A DNA stretch of 64,000 nucleotides from Nageia nagi (lineage: Eukaryota; Pinophyta). A model generated the notes under the pieces. It did no database searches. It was not told the DNA's origin and worked only from the letters and a program-made list of their open reading frames with translations. The stretch is taken from positions 4,092,001 to 4,156,000 of the forward strand of contig JBITNC010000001.1 in the NCBI GenBank assembly GCA_050084985.1, read 5' to 3'. Made by a program: the position numbers and the translations under genes. Below are positions 1 through 10,963 of the stretch, one piece after another (positions within the stretch are counted from its first letter, which is position 1; every line of letters starts with the position of its first letter).

Positions 1-325
1 GAGGATTTCAGGAAAATGTTTTTAGTTCTTGTTGTGATTTTTAGAGCTATGAGTGTGTTGTGAATGTGAGACGAGGTTTTGAAGGACATGGAGGCCTTGT
101 AAAGTGATTCCACCCACCAATAGTAGAGAGCTTTTGAGCTAGATGTAGCCCACACTGGTGAACTAGGATAATTTTGATTGTCTCTTTCTATGGTGAATGC
201 TTTTCTCTTCTCTATGTTTACAAATTTCTTCCTGATTTTCCTTTACAAGCACTTAATTATTTTAAGTGTGAATTGATCCTAAGAAAAGGTTAAATTGAAA
301 ATTTAATCATATAGTTTATGGATCA
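1..325 (+). repeat. Element A 5' LTR, 3' part only (cut by window edge)
   Basis: This stretch aligns by eye, with few differences, to the last 327 bases of the LTR ending at 6028. It ends in GGATCA, which pairs as an inverted terminus with the TGATCC that opens the downstream LTR at 4876. A primer-binding site follows 4 bases later. Only the R/U5 part is visible, so the left end of element A and its target-site duplication lie outside the window. Confidence 0.93.
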
Positions 326-329
326 AGTT

Positions 330-341
330 TGGTATCAGAGT
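330..341 (+). other. Element A primer-binding site (initiator-Met tRNA type)
   Basis: TGGTATCAGAGT begins four bases after the LTR end. It differs by one base from TGGTATCAGAGC, the usual plant complement of the initiator methionine tRNA 3' end. It marks where minus-strand DNA synthesis would start and fixes element A as plus-oriented. Confidence 0.88.
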
Positions 342-508
342 AGTTGAAATCATTGGGATAACCTATATTTTTGAGATTGTTGTTGGTGTTTGGAAAGTGT
401 TCTTGCATGTATACCAGGTCACAAAGCAAGAAAGGAGAAGGAGAATTTGTGGAGGATCTAGAAATTGGTTCTAGAGTTTGGCTAAAGAAGTAAAGAGAGC
501 TTGGAGCC

Positions 509-1440
509 ATGGCCAATGAAGGAGGGTCTAATGTGGAAAAGCAAATTGCTGATCTCTCCACAATGTTCTAGAAGATGTCTCTACAATTCCAACATTTTCA
601 AGAACAACAATACAAGAAAAATGAAGGTGAAACTAGTGAAGATAATAAAATTGACAATGATGTTACACATAGTGTTTTCCAAAGTTCTCCTTTGAAATTG
701 GAAGTTAAATTTGATTTGCCTAATTTTATTGGAGAAGTGAATGCTGAGAAGTTAGACCATTGGATTAAACAAATTGAAGTATATTATAGAATTCAAAGAA
801 TTATAAGAGATGAGGATAAAATCCAATTAGCAACTCTTAAAATGAGTGGTAATGCACTTGTTTGGTGGGAAAGTTATTTGCAAAGTAAGAATGAATCAAT
901 TCAATCTTGTATTGCTTCTTGGACCCATTTTGTACAATTGCTTAGAGATCAGTTTTATCCTTTGGGTTATCGACAAAAGGCAATCATGGAATGGAAAACT
1001 TTCCATCAAGGCAAAGGGAAAAGTGTGCAAGAGTACACTATAGAATTCTGAAGAAGAGCTGCAATGTTAGGTATTCCTCTTGATTCCCAAGATACTCTTC
1101 TTAAGTATATTGGTGGTTTGCATAATTATTTAAGGCATACAATATTGATGTTTGATCCAAATGATTTGGATAAAGTTTGTGTACAAGCCACTTACTTAGA
1201 AGAAAGGGAAAAATTCATTAAGGATGGGAAAAAGGAAAATGCTTCCAATAACAATAGTAATAATGATTCTGAAAAGAATAAAGGAAAGGGGAAAAATAAA
1301 ACTACATCTACTACACAAAAAGAGAAGTCTAAAGATGTATGTACACATTGTCAAAAAGAAGGTCATTTAGAGGCTAAATGTTGGAAATTGCATCCTGAAT
1401 TATGCCCTAAACCTAAAGGTCAAAAGAAACAAATAAATAC
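509..1440 (+). pseudogene. gag: Element A gag, broken by two in-frame stops
   Basis: The likely start is the ATG at 509. An in-frame TAG follows at 569 and a TGA at 1049, and otherwise the frame stays open into the protease region. Between about 680 and 1170 it has the layout of a retrotransposon gag domain, with tryptophan-rich core segments around 755-900. A CCHC zinc knuckle, CTHCQKEGHLEAKC, lies at about 1340-1383, after a Lys/Asn-rich linker. In the family this protein forms the particle and binds the RNA genome. The copy is dead because of the stops. Lineage beyond Ty3/gypsy is inferred from the pol that follows. Confidence 0.88.
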
Positions 1441-2019
1441 TATTACTAAAGTAATTGAAGATGGTTCATATGTAGATGATAAAATGGCATGTATGGTTTT
1501 GCATAATACACCTAGTGAAGATGAGGAAAAGAAGAAAATTGAACTTTTTCACATCAAGGTGCAAGCTAAGAAGACTAGGATTGATACATTGTTTGATTCT
1601 GGATCTCAAGCTAACTTAATTGCAGAAAAATATGTCAAATCACTTGCACTCACTACTCAACCTCATACAAACCCTTATCCATTGGGATGGGTTAATAAAA
1701 ATTCAAAGTTAAAGGTAACACAACAATGCAAGTTGCAATTTGGAATTAACAGGGAGTACATTGATGAAGTTTTACTTGATGTTGTTCCTTTGGATATTTG
1801 TGGGATTGTGCTTGGTAATCCTTATCTATGGAAAGAGATGCTTTATTTTATATAAAGGAAAACAAATATAGACTCATTAAAGAGGGAATTGAATACATGG
1901 TTAGTGCTCATCAAAATAAGAAAAAGGATATTTCTTTGATTACTGTAGGACAAGCAAAGAGACTAATCAATACAGGACAAATGTTTGTACTTGCAATGGT
2001 GAAATCTCAAGATAAGTAG
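1441..2019 (+). pseudogene. pol: Element A aspartic protease region
   Basis: This continues the gag frame. The catalytic motif reads DSGSQANLI at about 1596-1622, a retropepsin-type active site with S in place of the common T. The downstream ILGNPYLW-like segment at 1807-1832 is typical of the end of gypsy proteases. Around 1845 the frame shifts: the first frame stops at 1855, while homologous sequence continues in another frame to 2019. The enzyme would cleave the polyprotein, but the shift and the gag stops make this copy non-functional. Confidence 0.82.
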
Positions 2020-2074
2020 AAATCATAGAGTCACTTGAGGATTATGAACCACAATACAAATAAGAAGTAAAAGA

Positions 2075-2996
2075 GGTAATTTCTGAATTTGAAGATTTAT
2101 TTCAAGTACCTAAAGAACTTCCACCAAAAAGAGATATACAATATGAGATTCAATTACATCCTGATGTTGCACTTCCTAATATTGGCTTATATAGAAATTT
2201 TGCTTTGGAAATTGAAGAAATTAAGAAACAAGTCAAGGAATTGTTAGATCAAGGAGTCATTAGACCTAGCACATCACCATGTGGATCTCATATTGTTATA
2301 ATTCCAAAGAAAGATGGAACTTGGTGTATGTGTGTTGATTATAGGGCACTAAATAAGATCACGGTTAAAAATTGATATCCTTTGCCACATATTGATGATT
2401 TAATAGATCAATTACAAAAAGCTAGGCTTTTCACAAAATTGGATCTAAGAAGTGGTTATCATCAAATACGAGTTAAAGAAGAGGATGTGTGGAAAATTGC
2501 TTTTAAAACTAGGCAAGGATTGTTTGAATGGTTGGTTTTACCATTTGGATTATGCAATGCTCCTGCTACTTTCATGCATGTAATGAATGAGGTTTTAAGA
2601 CCTTTAATTGATGATTTTGTTATTATGTATCTTGATGATGTTCTCATTTACAGTTATAATTGGAAAGATCATGTGGTACATATTCATAAAGTGTTTGAAG
2701 TTTTAAGGGAAGTAAAACTCTATTTGAAGATGTCTAAGTGTGAGTTTGTCAGGAAGAGTTTAATCTATCTTGGCCACATTGTAGGTGAAGGTCAATTGAG
2801 GATAGATCCTACAAAAAGTGAGGCTATGTTGAAATGGCCTACTCCCACTAATGTGACAAAGACTAGGAATTTTCTTGGGGCAGTACAGTATTTACACAAG
2901 TTTATTGCTAACTTTCTTAATGGCTTCTCCACTTCATGCAATTATAGGAAAGAGTCATGGATTTCAGTGGGGAGGGAAAGAACAATATGCTTTTGA
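2075..2996 (+). pseudogene. pol: Element A reverse transcriptase, broken
   Basis: Gypsy reverse transcriptase motifs occur in order: KKDGTW and VDYRALN (about 2308-2352), FTKLDLRSGYHQIRV (2431-2475), LPFGLCNAPATF (2539-2574) and the catalytic YLDDVLIYS (2626-2652). There is an in-frame TGA at 2373-2375. The thumb and connection keep recognisable GHIVG and FLGAVQYLHKFI segments before a frameshift near 2900. The catalytic aspartates are present, but the protein cannot be made intact. Confidence 0.92.
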
Positions 2997-3420
2997 ATTG
3001 CTTAAAAGAAAAATTAGTAATGCTCCAGTACTTGCTTTGCCTAATCTTCAAAAAAACTTTTGAAATTGAAACTGATGCAAGTGACTATGCTATGGATGCA
3101 ATTTTATTGCAGAAAAAACATCCAGTTTGCTATCACTTGGAAATGTTTACCAATGTAGTAAGAAACTATCCCACCTATGACAAAGAGTTGTATGCATTAG
3201 TTCAAAGTGTTAAGAAATGGAAGCACTATTTGGTAGGTAAAGAGACAATAATTCATACAGACCATCAACCCTCGCAATATCTTCAGTCACAATCTAAGTT
3301 GCAACAATCTAGGCACTTTTGTTGGATGGGATCTTGCAATAATTTTATTTGATGATTAAGTACAAGAAGGGTACTCAAAATAAAATTACTGATATATTGT
3401 CTAGGAATCTAATAGTTACT
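2997..3420 (+). pseudogene. pol: Element A RNase H, broken
   Basis: After a frameshift near 2960 the frame 2957-3352 encodes a gypsy RNase H: ETDASDYAMDAIL (first catalytic Asp), YPTYDKELYALV (Glu), then HTDHQP (third acidic residue). The stretch after 3352 still resembles the normal continuation in other frames, but several stops are present. It would degrade the RNA strand of the RNA:DNA hybrid. The copy is dead. Confidence 0.85.
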
Positions 3421-4833
3421 AGTGTTGTGATTCTACAAAATAATTTTTTAATGCATGATGGGTATAAAGAATAGTATATGGTTGATCTTGATTTCCAAAA
3501 TGTCTATCATAGATTGAGTCTTGGTAATGAGGTTGGAAATCATGACTTTCATTTGCATGATGGATTACTTTTTCATTTGGGCAAACTTTGTATTCTTAAT
3601 GGTGAGAGGATTAGATTGATTCATTAGAAGGTAAAAGAATAGTTGGAGAAGAGTCAGGCCAAGTATAAAGAGAGGCATGATTGTCATCGGGTGGATCATA
3701 AATTTTAGGTTGGGGATTAGGTATGGCTTCATCTCAGTAAGGAGAGATAGCATGGTAAGGGAAAGAAGTTTAAACCAATAAGGTATGGTCCATTTACCAT
3801 TATTGGTCAAGTTAGAGACAATGCATTTTGATTAGACTTACTGTTAAAAATGTGGAGACTACGACCAGCGGCCAGCGGCTAGACAGAACGGCCAACCAGC
3901 TAGACAGCCAGCCGGCCAACCGGCCAGACAGCCGACCAACCGGCTAGACCCAGCCGATCTGAAGGAAACCAGCCTGTTATTGCTAACCGGTCTACAGGGC
4001 ACTGGCTAAGAAATAGAGAACAGTTACTTTCTCATTTCTCATCAATTTTTAGTTTCCTAGGTGTCATGATAGCTGGTTTTGTAGTTACAGAAGGGTTGGG
4101 GGTTACCTAACGACCTTCCTGATCCAACTTGGGTTTAAGTTGGGTTAGTTTGTACCTATAAATAAGTGTTTGATTTGAGGCATGTATGATGTGGTGTGAT
4201 AGTGTGTGAGTGACTATAATTTGACAGCACTTGTGAGGTTGATTGTAATTGTTGAGAGAGAGATTGTAGTGAGGCTTTGTTGTAACTCCAAAGTGAAGGT
4301 TGTAGCAAGGTTATGCTGCTGGTGTATTGCTTGGAGGACTTGAATACAAAAGAGTTGAAAGCTTCTCTATGGATGTAGCCTACACTGGGTGAACCACATT
4401 ATCTCTTGTGTCTCTCTTGTGTGATTGATGTTTATGGATGTTTATTTTCAGTAGTATGCTTAATGTTTTTTCTTCTTTGCCAAAGACAATCTAAATTGTG
4501 AATGCTCTTGATTATATGAACTCTTTAAATCCTAACACTTACCACCCTATATGCAAATGTATTTCATTATTAATGTTGAGAACTTGAAGTTGTACGAACC
4601 AGCCTTAGTTGCAAAAGATACAGATGTTATGTTATCGTTAGTTGAGGATTTAGCCCTTGAGCACATGAATGTGTTGGTTGAGGATGTAGTATTGGAAAAG
4701 AAGCAATGATCATCTCATAGTGGCATACATGAGGTGTGGCATATTGGAGTGAAGGGACAACATCCACATAAGGCCAAGTGGTATGCAGTTGATCAGGTGA
4801 GGGAGCTCTACCCTCACCTCATTTCATCATCCT
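3421..4833 (+). pseudogene. pol: Element A integrase C-terminus and tail; core deleted; split by solo LTR M
   Basis: From about 3640 the translation matches the integrase C-terminal region (KYKERHDCH, then KKFKPIRYGPF near 3770-3795), with several stops. No HHCC zinc domain or D,D-35-E core is visible between RNase H and this piece, so 1 kb or more is missing. Solo LTR M interrupts the frame at 3842; the same frame resumes at 4538 and runs to a tail that includes VKGQHPHKAKWYAV (about 4750-4791). That tail is chromodomain-like, so element A may be a chromovirus. This is tentative, because key aromatic positions are hard to align by eye. Confidence 0.78.
3842..4537 (+). mobile_element. Solo LTR M inside element A
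   Basis: It starts TGTTA and ends TAACA, a perfect 5-base inverted terminus, and is flanked by CTTAC at 3837-3841 and again at 4538-4542. Removing it with one TSD copy rejoins element A's interrupted frame. Length is 696 bp. Positions 3866-3965 form an unusually GC-rich stretch built from variants of CGGCCAACCGGCCAGACAGC. A TATA box candidate (TATAAATA) lies at 4157-4164. A lone LTR with a TSD is the expected result of unequal recombination between the two LTRs of a full element. Confidence 0.93.
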
Positions 4834-4863
4834 AATTGATTTTGGGGATAAAAGATCTCTCTC

Positions 4864-4875
4864 AATGGGGAGGAA
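4864..4875 (+). other. Element A polypurine tract
   Basis: AATGGGGAGGAA directly precedes the TGATCC that opens the 3' LTR. This is the expected position and composition of the plus-strand primer. It supports the LTR start and the plus orientation. Confidence 0.85.
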
Positions 4876-6028
4876 TGATCCAAAATTTGGATCTCTTTGA
4901 TATTTAATAATATCCATTTTAGTGTGTTCATTGTGATCATCTTGTCTTTAGCTTTTCGATGCTTATTTTAGATCATGAATCCGAGTCCGTATGTGGAAGA
5001 TATGATATTAATTCAGTTTGTGTATTTTGAGAAAAAATTAAAAAGATTAAAAAAAAAAATTCAAATGTTTTGGCGGGACCCGTCAGACCATGTAGGAGGA
5101 GGACCACATGACAAGGCCCACCACTGTGGAGACCATGCAGGAGGAGTAGATGTGATAGAGCTTGCATGGAGTTTGACCACGTGGAGTTTGATCACCCATG
5201 AGACCGCTAGCCCATCTACCTGCCAGCTAAGCTACGTGCCTATTGGAGACCACCAACCAAGCCGTGCACCTATTGGTGACCACTAACCAAGCCACCCAAA
5301 CCCCCATCTAATCGCCAGCCAAGCTACCAGTCAATAGGAGGTTGACTTCCTCTAAGCATGCCATGTGTCATCACCATAGTGCACCCACCCAATGTTAGGT
5401 TTTTTTAATGTATTTTTGGTGTTTTCAAAGGTTTATAGTGATTTCTAATTTGCTTAAGTTCCTATTATTAGGCTGAGTTAATTCTATCAGCCTGAAATAA
5501 TCTAGTGAGTGTATTATTTCGATTTCAGTGTTCATTTTGGGAAGATTTTATAACCATTTGAGCCCAAATTTGATAGGAAGATCAAGGAGGTTAATGGGTA
5601 TCTAAAAATAGGTTTTGTATGGAATTTCCTAGTTGTAATACTCTCCAATTTTAGCCCCCAAAATTGTATAAAAGGGGAGCAAATTGGACATGAGGAAGAA
5701 GGAGGATTTTAGGAAAGTGTTTTCAGTTCTTGTTGTGATTTTCAGAGCTGTGAGTGTGTTGTGAATTTGAGAGGAGGTTTTGAAGGACCATGGAGGCCTT
5801 GTAAAGTGATTCCACCGACTGATAGTAGAGAGCTTTTGAGCTGGATGTAGCCCACACTAGGTGAACCAGGATAATTTTGCTTGTCTCTTTCTATGGTGAA
5901 TGCTTTTCTCTTCTCTGTGTTTACAAATTTGTTCCTAATTTTCCTTTACAATCACTTAATTATTTTAAGTGTGAATTGATCCTAAGAAAATGTTAAATTG
6001 AAAATTTAATCATATAGTTTATGGATCA
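4876..6028 (+). repeat. Element A 3' LTR (1153 bp)
   Basis: It runs from TGATCC to GGATCA, forming 6-base inverted termini. The last 327 bases match window positions 1-325. A TATA box (TATAAAA, 5667-5673) sits about 30 bases before the point where the visible 5' LTR copy begins. A GC-richer block at 5070-5345 carries short imperfect repeats around ACCAACCAAGCC. The left partner lies mostly outside the window, so the element's TSD cannot be tested; the five bases after the LTR are TTTAT. Confidence 0.93.
5667..5673 (+). promoter_or_regulatory. TATA box of element A LTR
   Basis: TATAAAA follows a purine- and pyrimidine-mixed upstream region and is the only canonical TATA box in the 3' half of this LTR. 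The position, about 360 bases before the LTR end, fits an RNA polymerase II start near 5700. No transcript evidence is available here. Confidence 0.6.
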
Positions 6029-6622
6029 TTTATGGTTGGAATTCTCCCTTGGTTTATGCAAAAATTGTGTGAAGGACATTGGAATGCAGCAAAATGAGTT
6101 CTTTGATATTTGAAAGGCACATAGGAATTAGGGCTTAAGTATTCCAAAGTAGGAGAATTCAAATTAATTGGACATATAGATTCAAACTTTGATGGTGATA
6201 AAGAAAAAGGAGTTTTGACTTCAGGATATGCCATGAGTCTTAGATCAACAGCTATCTCTTGGAGATCATGAAAGCAATCTATTCTAGTAGATTCCACTAT
6301 AAAGGTAGAGTATGTGGCTATTGCAGAGGCAAAAAAGGAGATTGTGTGGTTCATGAAGATGTTGAAATATTTACAAGACAAATAGATGAATCCAACTCCA
6401 CTTCTAATTGATAATATTTTTGAAATTCAATTGGCCAAGAATCCAAAGTTTCATGATCGAACAAAGCACATCAACACAAAATATCATTTGATTCAACATC
6501 ATGTAGAGGTGAAGACAATTCAAGTGAAACAGTGTCCCTTAGATGAACAAACAACAAACATCTTCACCAAGGCACTTGGAAGAGAAAAGTTCAAGAAGTT
6601 CAAAAACTCCCCTTTAGATTAA
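6029..6622 (+). pseudogene. pol: Copia element L: RNase H and pol C-terminus remnant
   Basis: Translated in pieces, this is the end of a copia polyprotein. A GYAMSLRSTAISW segment (about 6217-6270) is followed by VEYVAIAEAKKEIVW (6307-6351). The open frame 6386-6622 then carries LAKNPKFHDRTKHINTKYH and TNIFTKALGREKF, the classic copia RNase H tail. In-frame stops occur at about 6268 and 6382. Everything upstream of RNase H is cut away at the junction with element A at 6028, which suggests that A inserted into this copia element. Confidence 0.88.
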
Positions 6623-6896
6623 GGGGGAATGTTAGACATCTAATCTTTAGGGATTATGGAATAGTTAGTATAGTATTAGATACTTACTATATTTAGTAAA
6701 TTTGTAGCTTTGAGTGTGCTAGAATTTAAAGAATCATTTCTTGTAGAATATGAGGAGTTACAATGTATCTCAAAGGTCACCCAAGAAGGTGAAGATGAAG
6801 AATCTTTCTCAAATTGTATTTACATAATATTCTACACTAATAGAATGCTTTTTCATCTTGGAGTTATCTAGCCTATCATATGGAAACATATCAACA
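6621..6896 (+). repeat. Copia element L polypurine tract and 3' LTR (right end uncertain)
   Basis: AAGGGGGAA at 6621-6629 lies directly after the pol stop, followed by TGTTAGACATC, a typical copia LTR start at 6630. I set the right end at the TCAACA of 6891-6896 because it is a plausible CA terminus. There is no second LTR copy in the window to confirm this, so the end could be elsewhere. Confidence 0.6.
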
Positions 6897-8739
6897 TGAT
6901 GTTTAAGGTTTCATATCAAAGTTTGGATCAATCATTTGCATTGTTGGTACTTGGTTGGATAACTTTGCACATTTTGGGACAATCATAAAATTAGCCCTGA
7001 AGGCCACTTTGAAAGTAGTATATTAAGAAAAATATAAGGAGTTGGATCTCAAAATGTTTACTATAGGTATTTAGATATACCAAGAGTTAAATTTTTAAAT
7101 TTCAACCAAAACAAAGTTTGTATGAAGAAATAGTGAGCATTGCAATATAGTTCCAAAGAACTTTTTTAAGTTTTGGACAATTTTGTTGTTTTCATGACAA
7201 TTTTGCGTCAGGTGTATTGGGTCAAAATGGATTAGTGTTTTCCATGTTAACATGTGTGAAAATAGTTTAGAACAATATTGTAAGTGTTAGCTCAGTGTTT
7301 GGGTTGATTGGTGGCATTGCCGTATTTGTTTGGACAAGTTTGCACTTTGTGGGAGAGATGCAAAATTAGCATTGAAGGCCTTATTGCAGGTGAAATTATG
7401 ATCAATCCATAAGGATTTGAGGATTGAAAATTTTATAATAGGTAGCTATTATTAATATGAACATAATATCCAAATTTTAAGTCAAATGAACACCTAAGGA
7501 AGATTTGATGTGAGTTGCAAAAGGCTAATTTCTTACTTTTTCTAATTTTGGGTAGCCTTATGAATAGTGATTTTTTGGTCAAATTTATTTCTTATATTTA
7601 TGAAATTGGTTGTTTAATATTTTTTTCATGTATAACTCAATGAGATAAACAACTTTGCTTCTTGAATTATGTTAATTTGAGGTCCTAAAGTTAGAGAACA
7701 AGTAGTGTGCACAATACTTTATCCATGTATTGTTTGACAAAAATGATTCATTAACAGTTGGGCACATATAAAGTTGTTTTATATTTATTACAAATTTAAA
7801 AGAGCTATTTTTTTATGAGAGAGTGTTGCTCATTTAAAAATGGGACAAAGTGATAATATTAAAAGTAGTGAGAGCTATTGAAACAAAAATATTTGAGAAT
7901 ATTGTGGATGTGTTGGCTATTTGCAAGGAAGATGATAGTAAGTGGAATTGTTTGAGAAAATATCAATCATATTTGGAAGATAATAAATTTTTATAGAGAC
8001 ATACAATTGAGTTTATTATTATTTTCATTAGATAGATATCAAATAGACTTTTCCAATGAATATAAATATGCCTACCTTTTCTAAAGATTTGACCTTCATT
8101 CAAGGCATTTTGGTTTAGGGTATTTTGGAGGCTCATTAGTGTAGGGGTGTTTGGAGGCTCGTTAGTGTAGGGGTGTTATCACTTTTCTTGCTTTTAAAGG
8201 TTATAAAGGCAAGGGTTTATCATGTGGTGTGAGATATGGTTGGATCAATAAGTGTATGAGTGTGTAGGGTGTTGAAGATTATAGAGATTGAGATCATCAG
8301 TGTGCAGAGTATGAGTTTATTTTGGTGCATAGTATGGTTTTGTTTGTATGTAGGATTTGAGAAGATTGTAGAGTTTGGATAGAAGCATTCAGATAAAGAG
8401 TTTCATGAGCTAGACTATCTAGGGTATTTTGGCAAGGTTTAATTACCTTCATTAGAGATTTATGATTTTCTAGTTGGTGCAAGTAAATTAGAGGATTATT
8501 ATCTTTTTCCAGTTGTTGCTGGTAAAGTTAGGGGTTGGTGCTCCTTCTAGGGAAGTCCAAACAATCATTTTTATGGATGTAACCAAATTAGTGAACCTCC
8601 TTACATCTTGTGTCATGTGATATTTTATATGTGTTTATTTTATTTGGTTTTAGTTTTGCATTTCTTTGGTTTTGAATATTGAAAAATTAATTTACTATAC
8701 TGATTCACCCCCTATATCAATGTTATTATGTGACTAACA
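6897..8739 (+). repeat. Element K 5' LTR region; right end firm, left end undefined
   Basis: The right end is firm: ...GACTAACA stops at 8739 and a primer-binding site follows. The segment TTCACCCCCTATATCA just before the end is typical of Sirevirus-type copia LTRs. A TATA candidate (TATAAATA) lies at 8061-8068. The left end cannot be placed, because the partner LTR at the right window edge is cut and the visible parts do not align convincingly. Positions 6905-7260 and 7270-7620 look like two diverged copies of one unit of about 365 bp. No coding sequence was recognised. Confidence 0.55.
8125..8176 (+). repeat. 26-bp tandem duplication in element K LTR
   Basis: Two adjacent 26-base units starting TTGGAGGCTC differ at a single position (CATTAG versus CGTTAG). 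The near identity in otherwise decayed sequence suggests a fairly recent local duplication within the LTR. Confidence 0.85.
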
Positions 8740-8741
8740 AT

Positions 8742-8753
8742 TGGTATCAGAGC
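8742..8753 (+). other. Element K primer-binding site
   Basis: TGGTATCAGAGC, the exact complement of the plant initiator-Met tRNA 3' end, begins two bases after the LTR end. It defines the 5' LTR boundary and the plus orientation of K. Confidence 0.92.
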
Positions 8754-8807
8754 TAGATCCCTAAAAGATAAGCTTAACCAGCTTAGAGAGATCTTAGATT
8801 AGTCACA

Positions 8808-10200
8808 ATGGGAAAAAGAAAGGATAAAATAAATCCCATTAGTCAGCTAAGGTACAACCATAAGAGTCTATAGAAGAAGTGTTAGTCATGGCTCTAGAGG
8901 TGAAAGAAGATATAGAAATAAAAGAAGATTCAAGAGATATATCTGTCTTAGAAGAGGAAAAAATTTTGAAGTCTTAGAAGAGTCTAAATATGAAGAGATA
9001 AAATTTGTAGTCAAATTTGAAGGAGAGTTCATAGCTACCTTTGAAGAATTGAATGTTATAAGAGGAAAGAACTAGAGAATGTCCAAGAAATTGAATGAAT
9101 ATGGTGACTAGTTTGAAGATCTCTACACAACTTGAAAAGGCCAAAAAGGTAGAATAAGATCTAAAAGCACAAGTATCTAATAGTATAAAAGCCTACAACA
9201 AATTTAATAAAGAAATAATTAACTTGAAGGCTCAACTGGAAGCAACCCAAGAAAATGAGGAAGCCTTAAGACTGCATGTAGAACAATGTAATAGGCATGA
9301 AGAGATAGCAAGCAAAGTTATCCAAGATCTAAAGCTACAAGTAGAAGAAGCAATTGCATTGTAGATAAAGGATAATGATGTAGCCCATCACAAATTTAAA
9401 GAGAAAACTATTTCATTGAGGAAATAGTTGGAAGAAGCCAATCAAAAACTATACACCAACCTCAAGTTTGAGAAGAGTGTAAAGGTTCTGGATGATATAC
9501 TAAAATAACAAAGAGATTTAAAGATCAAGTTTGGTGTTGGATATGATGTAGAGAAATCATCATCCTCTAAAGATCTAGAAAATAAGACTTCTAATTTTGC
9601 AAGAACAAGTCAAAAGGAGCACAAAGTTGAATCACCAAATCAACTAGCAAAAAAAAATAAGTTGAGAACAAAAGGGCAAATGATTGGTTGAAGCATAGAA
9701 GGTCCAATGATAAAAGGAGAAGCCATCAAAGAAGAACATATGCAACAAATTAGAATCAAAATAAGAGATCTTATCCTTCTCACCCTATCTATGATAATTA
9801 ATTTTATAGCTATTATTTTAAATGCAATCAATTTGGACACAAGGAAATAAGATGTAGATCAAATGTCATGTATAGAATTTTCTTAAATCAAAGCTCATTT
9901 ACTTCTATGCTAGATGACAATGTTAGATGCAATTGGTTTGGTTAGAGAGAAGCTAATTGTACAACAAACATTAGATCAAAGAGTCATTTTGGTAGAAATT
10001 TATATGCACTTCAAATTGAATATGATGTACAATGCTTTAACTATAATTCTTATGGGCATATGGCAAGGTTTTGTAGAAAGCCTTTTGCATCTAATAGATG
10101 GTAGCACAATATATTCTATTAGCTACAAAGAAAGCATAAGAGACAAGGAAGAAACTATTATGAAAATGAAAGAATAAAGAATGATTAATCTTTAAGAATG
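8808..10200 (+). pseudogene. gag: Element K gag (Sirevirus-like), decayed
   Basis: A likely start is the ATG at 8808. The first half is acidic and charged. From about 9090 to 9530 the translation is a long heptad-rich coiled coil (LKAQVSNSIKAY, then INLKAQLEATQENEEALRL), as in Sirevirus gag. Two zinc knuckles follow and both are damaged: at about 9818-9852 the first Cys is Tyr (FKCNQFGHKEIRC), and at about 10030-10073 the second Cys is Tyr (CFNYNSYGHMARFC). Many stops and shifts occur. The function would have been particle formation and RNA packaging. Confidence 0.75.
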
Positions 10201-10365
10201 AAGAAAAAACAAACTCCAAAGAGAAATGGTTAGTATGTTAAAGGAGATAAAATTGATGATAGATCCATACCCAAGAACAAGAAGGTTTGGAGAAGGAAAG
10301 CTAAAGAGGAAACATGTCTCATTTCCCAACTAAGTAAAATCCAAATAAGAGTAGGAGAAGCTAGA

Positions 10366-10955
10366 AGTGACCACACTTCCACACCATTGAAAGAATCAAT
10401 GGTAGCACATCCCTAGGGGGAGAAATTTCAAAGAAAATTCTAAAGCTACTACTATGTAAGAGTTTCATGTGGATGATGAGTAAGTAGTAAGGGGGAGTAA
10501 AAGTTTTCATATAATAGTTTGATGTAGTTGTATGGTATTGTTGAATAGAATTTGAGTGAAGTTTTCATGATTGAATTTGTTACCTTTATGTACTTCCCAT
10601 AGATATTGGAGTTGCTTGTGAGTTGTTATATATTGATGCTGCTAAGTTATAATAGAGTGAAGTTGTCATTACTACAATGATATTATATACTACTTATGCA
10701 CTGATGAGTGGATTTATGATTGTATATGTATTCATTGGAGCTATCATGATGCAGTTCATTTGTGGATGTTATTATTGCTATGATGATGCTGTTGCAAAGT
10801 TGATGATGTTGACATATTGTGCAAGGTTTATAGTAGTTGAAGACAAGGGGAAACATTACTCATTATTTTATTTTTTCTGATCCTATTTGTGATTCCTGAT
10901 ATTATTTTTATTTTAACATATTCTTGATAATGTTATATATGGATTCATGAGGAGT
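10366..10955 (+). repeat. Element K: stretch resembling its own 3' untranslated region, between gag and protease
   Basis: Positions 10366-10420 (CACACTTCC, then CATTGA, then CTAGGGGGAG) parallel 63510-63560. Positions 10861-10955 (TATTTTTTCTGATCCTATTT, then AATGTTATATATGGATTCAT, then GAGGAGT) parallel 63570-63660. In the 3' copy these lie between the end of pol and the last PPT. Purine tracts AGGGGGAG occur at 10417 and 10489 as well. So a 3'-end-like block seems to sit where gag should run into protease. The match is by eye and imperfect. Confidence 0.5.
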
Positions 10956-10963
10956 TCTTAATT

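Noticed and set aside
4975-5286. Plus-strand frame of 103 codons in the element A 3' LTR
   Set aside because: It lies wholly inside an LTR, upstream of the TATA box, and has no recognised domain. It falls in the GC-richer repeat block, where stops are rarer.
6019-6381. Minus-strand frame of 120 codons
   Set aside because: It is antisense to the copia RNase H remnant, which is clearly recognisable on the plus strand.
7285-7290. TGTTAG as the possible start of element K's 5' LTR
   Set aside because: It would pair with the terminal CTAACA, but no second LTR start in the window agrees with it, and a six-base match is expected by chance.
8742-8760. Possible tRNA gene fragment
   Set aside because: TGGTATCAGAGC and its variants in the window are primer-binding sites next to LTR ends. 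No cloverleaf sequence surrounds them.
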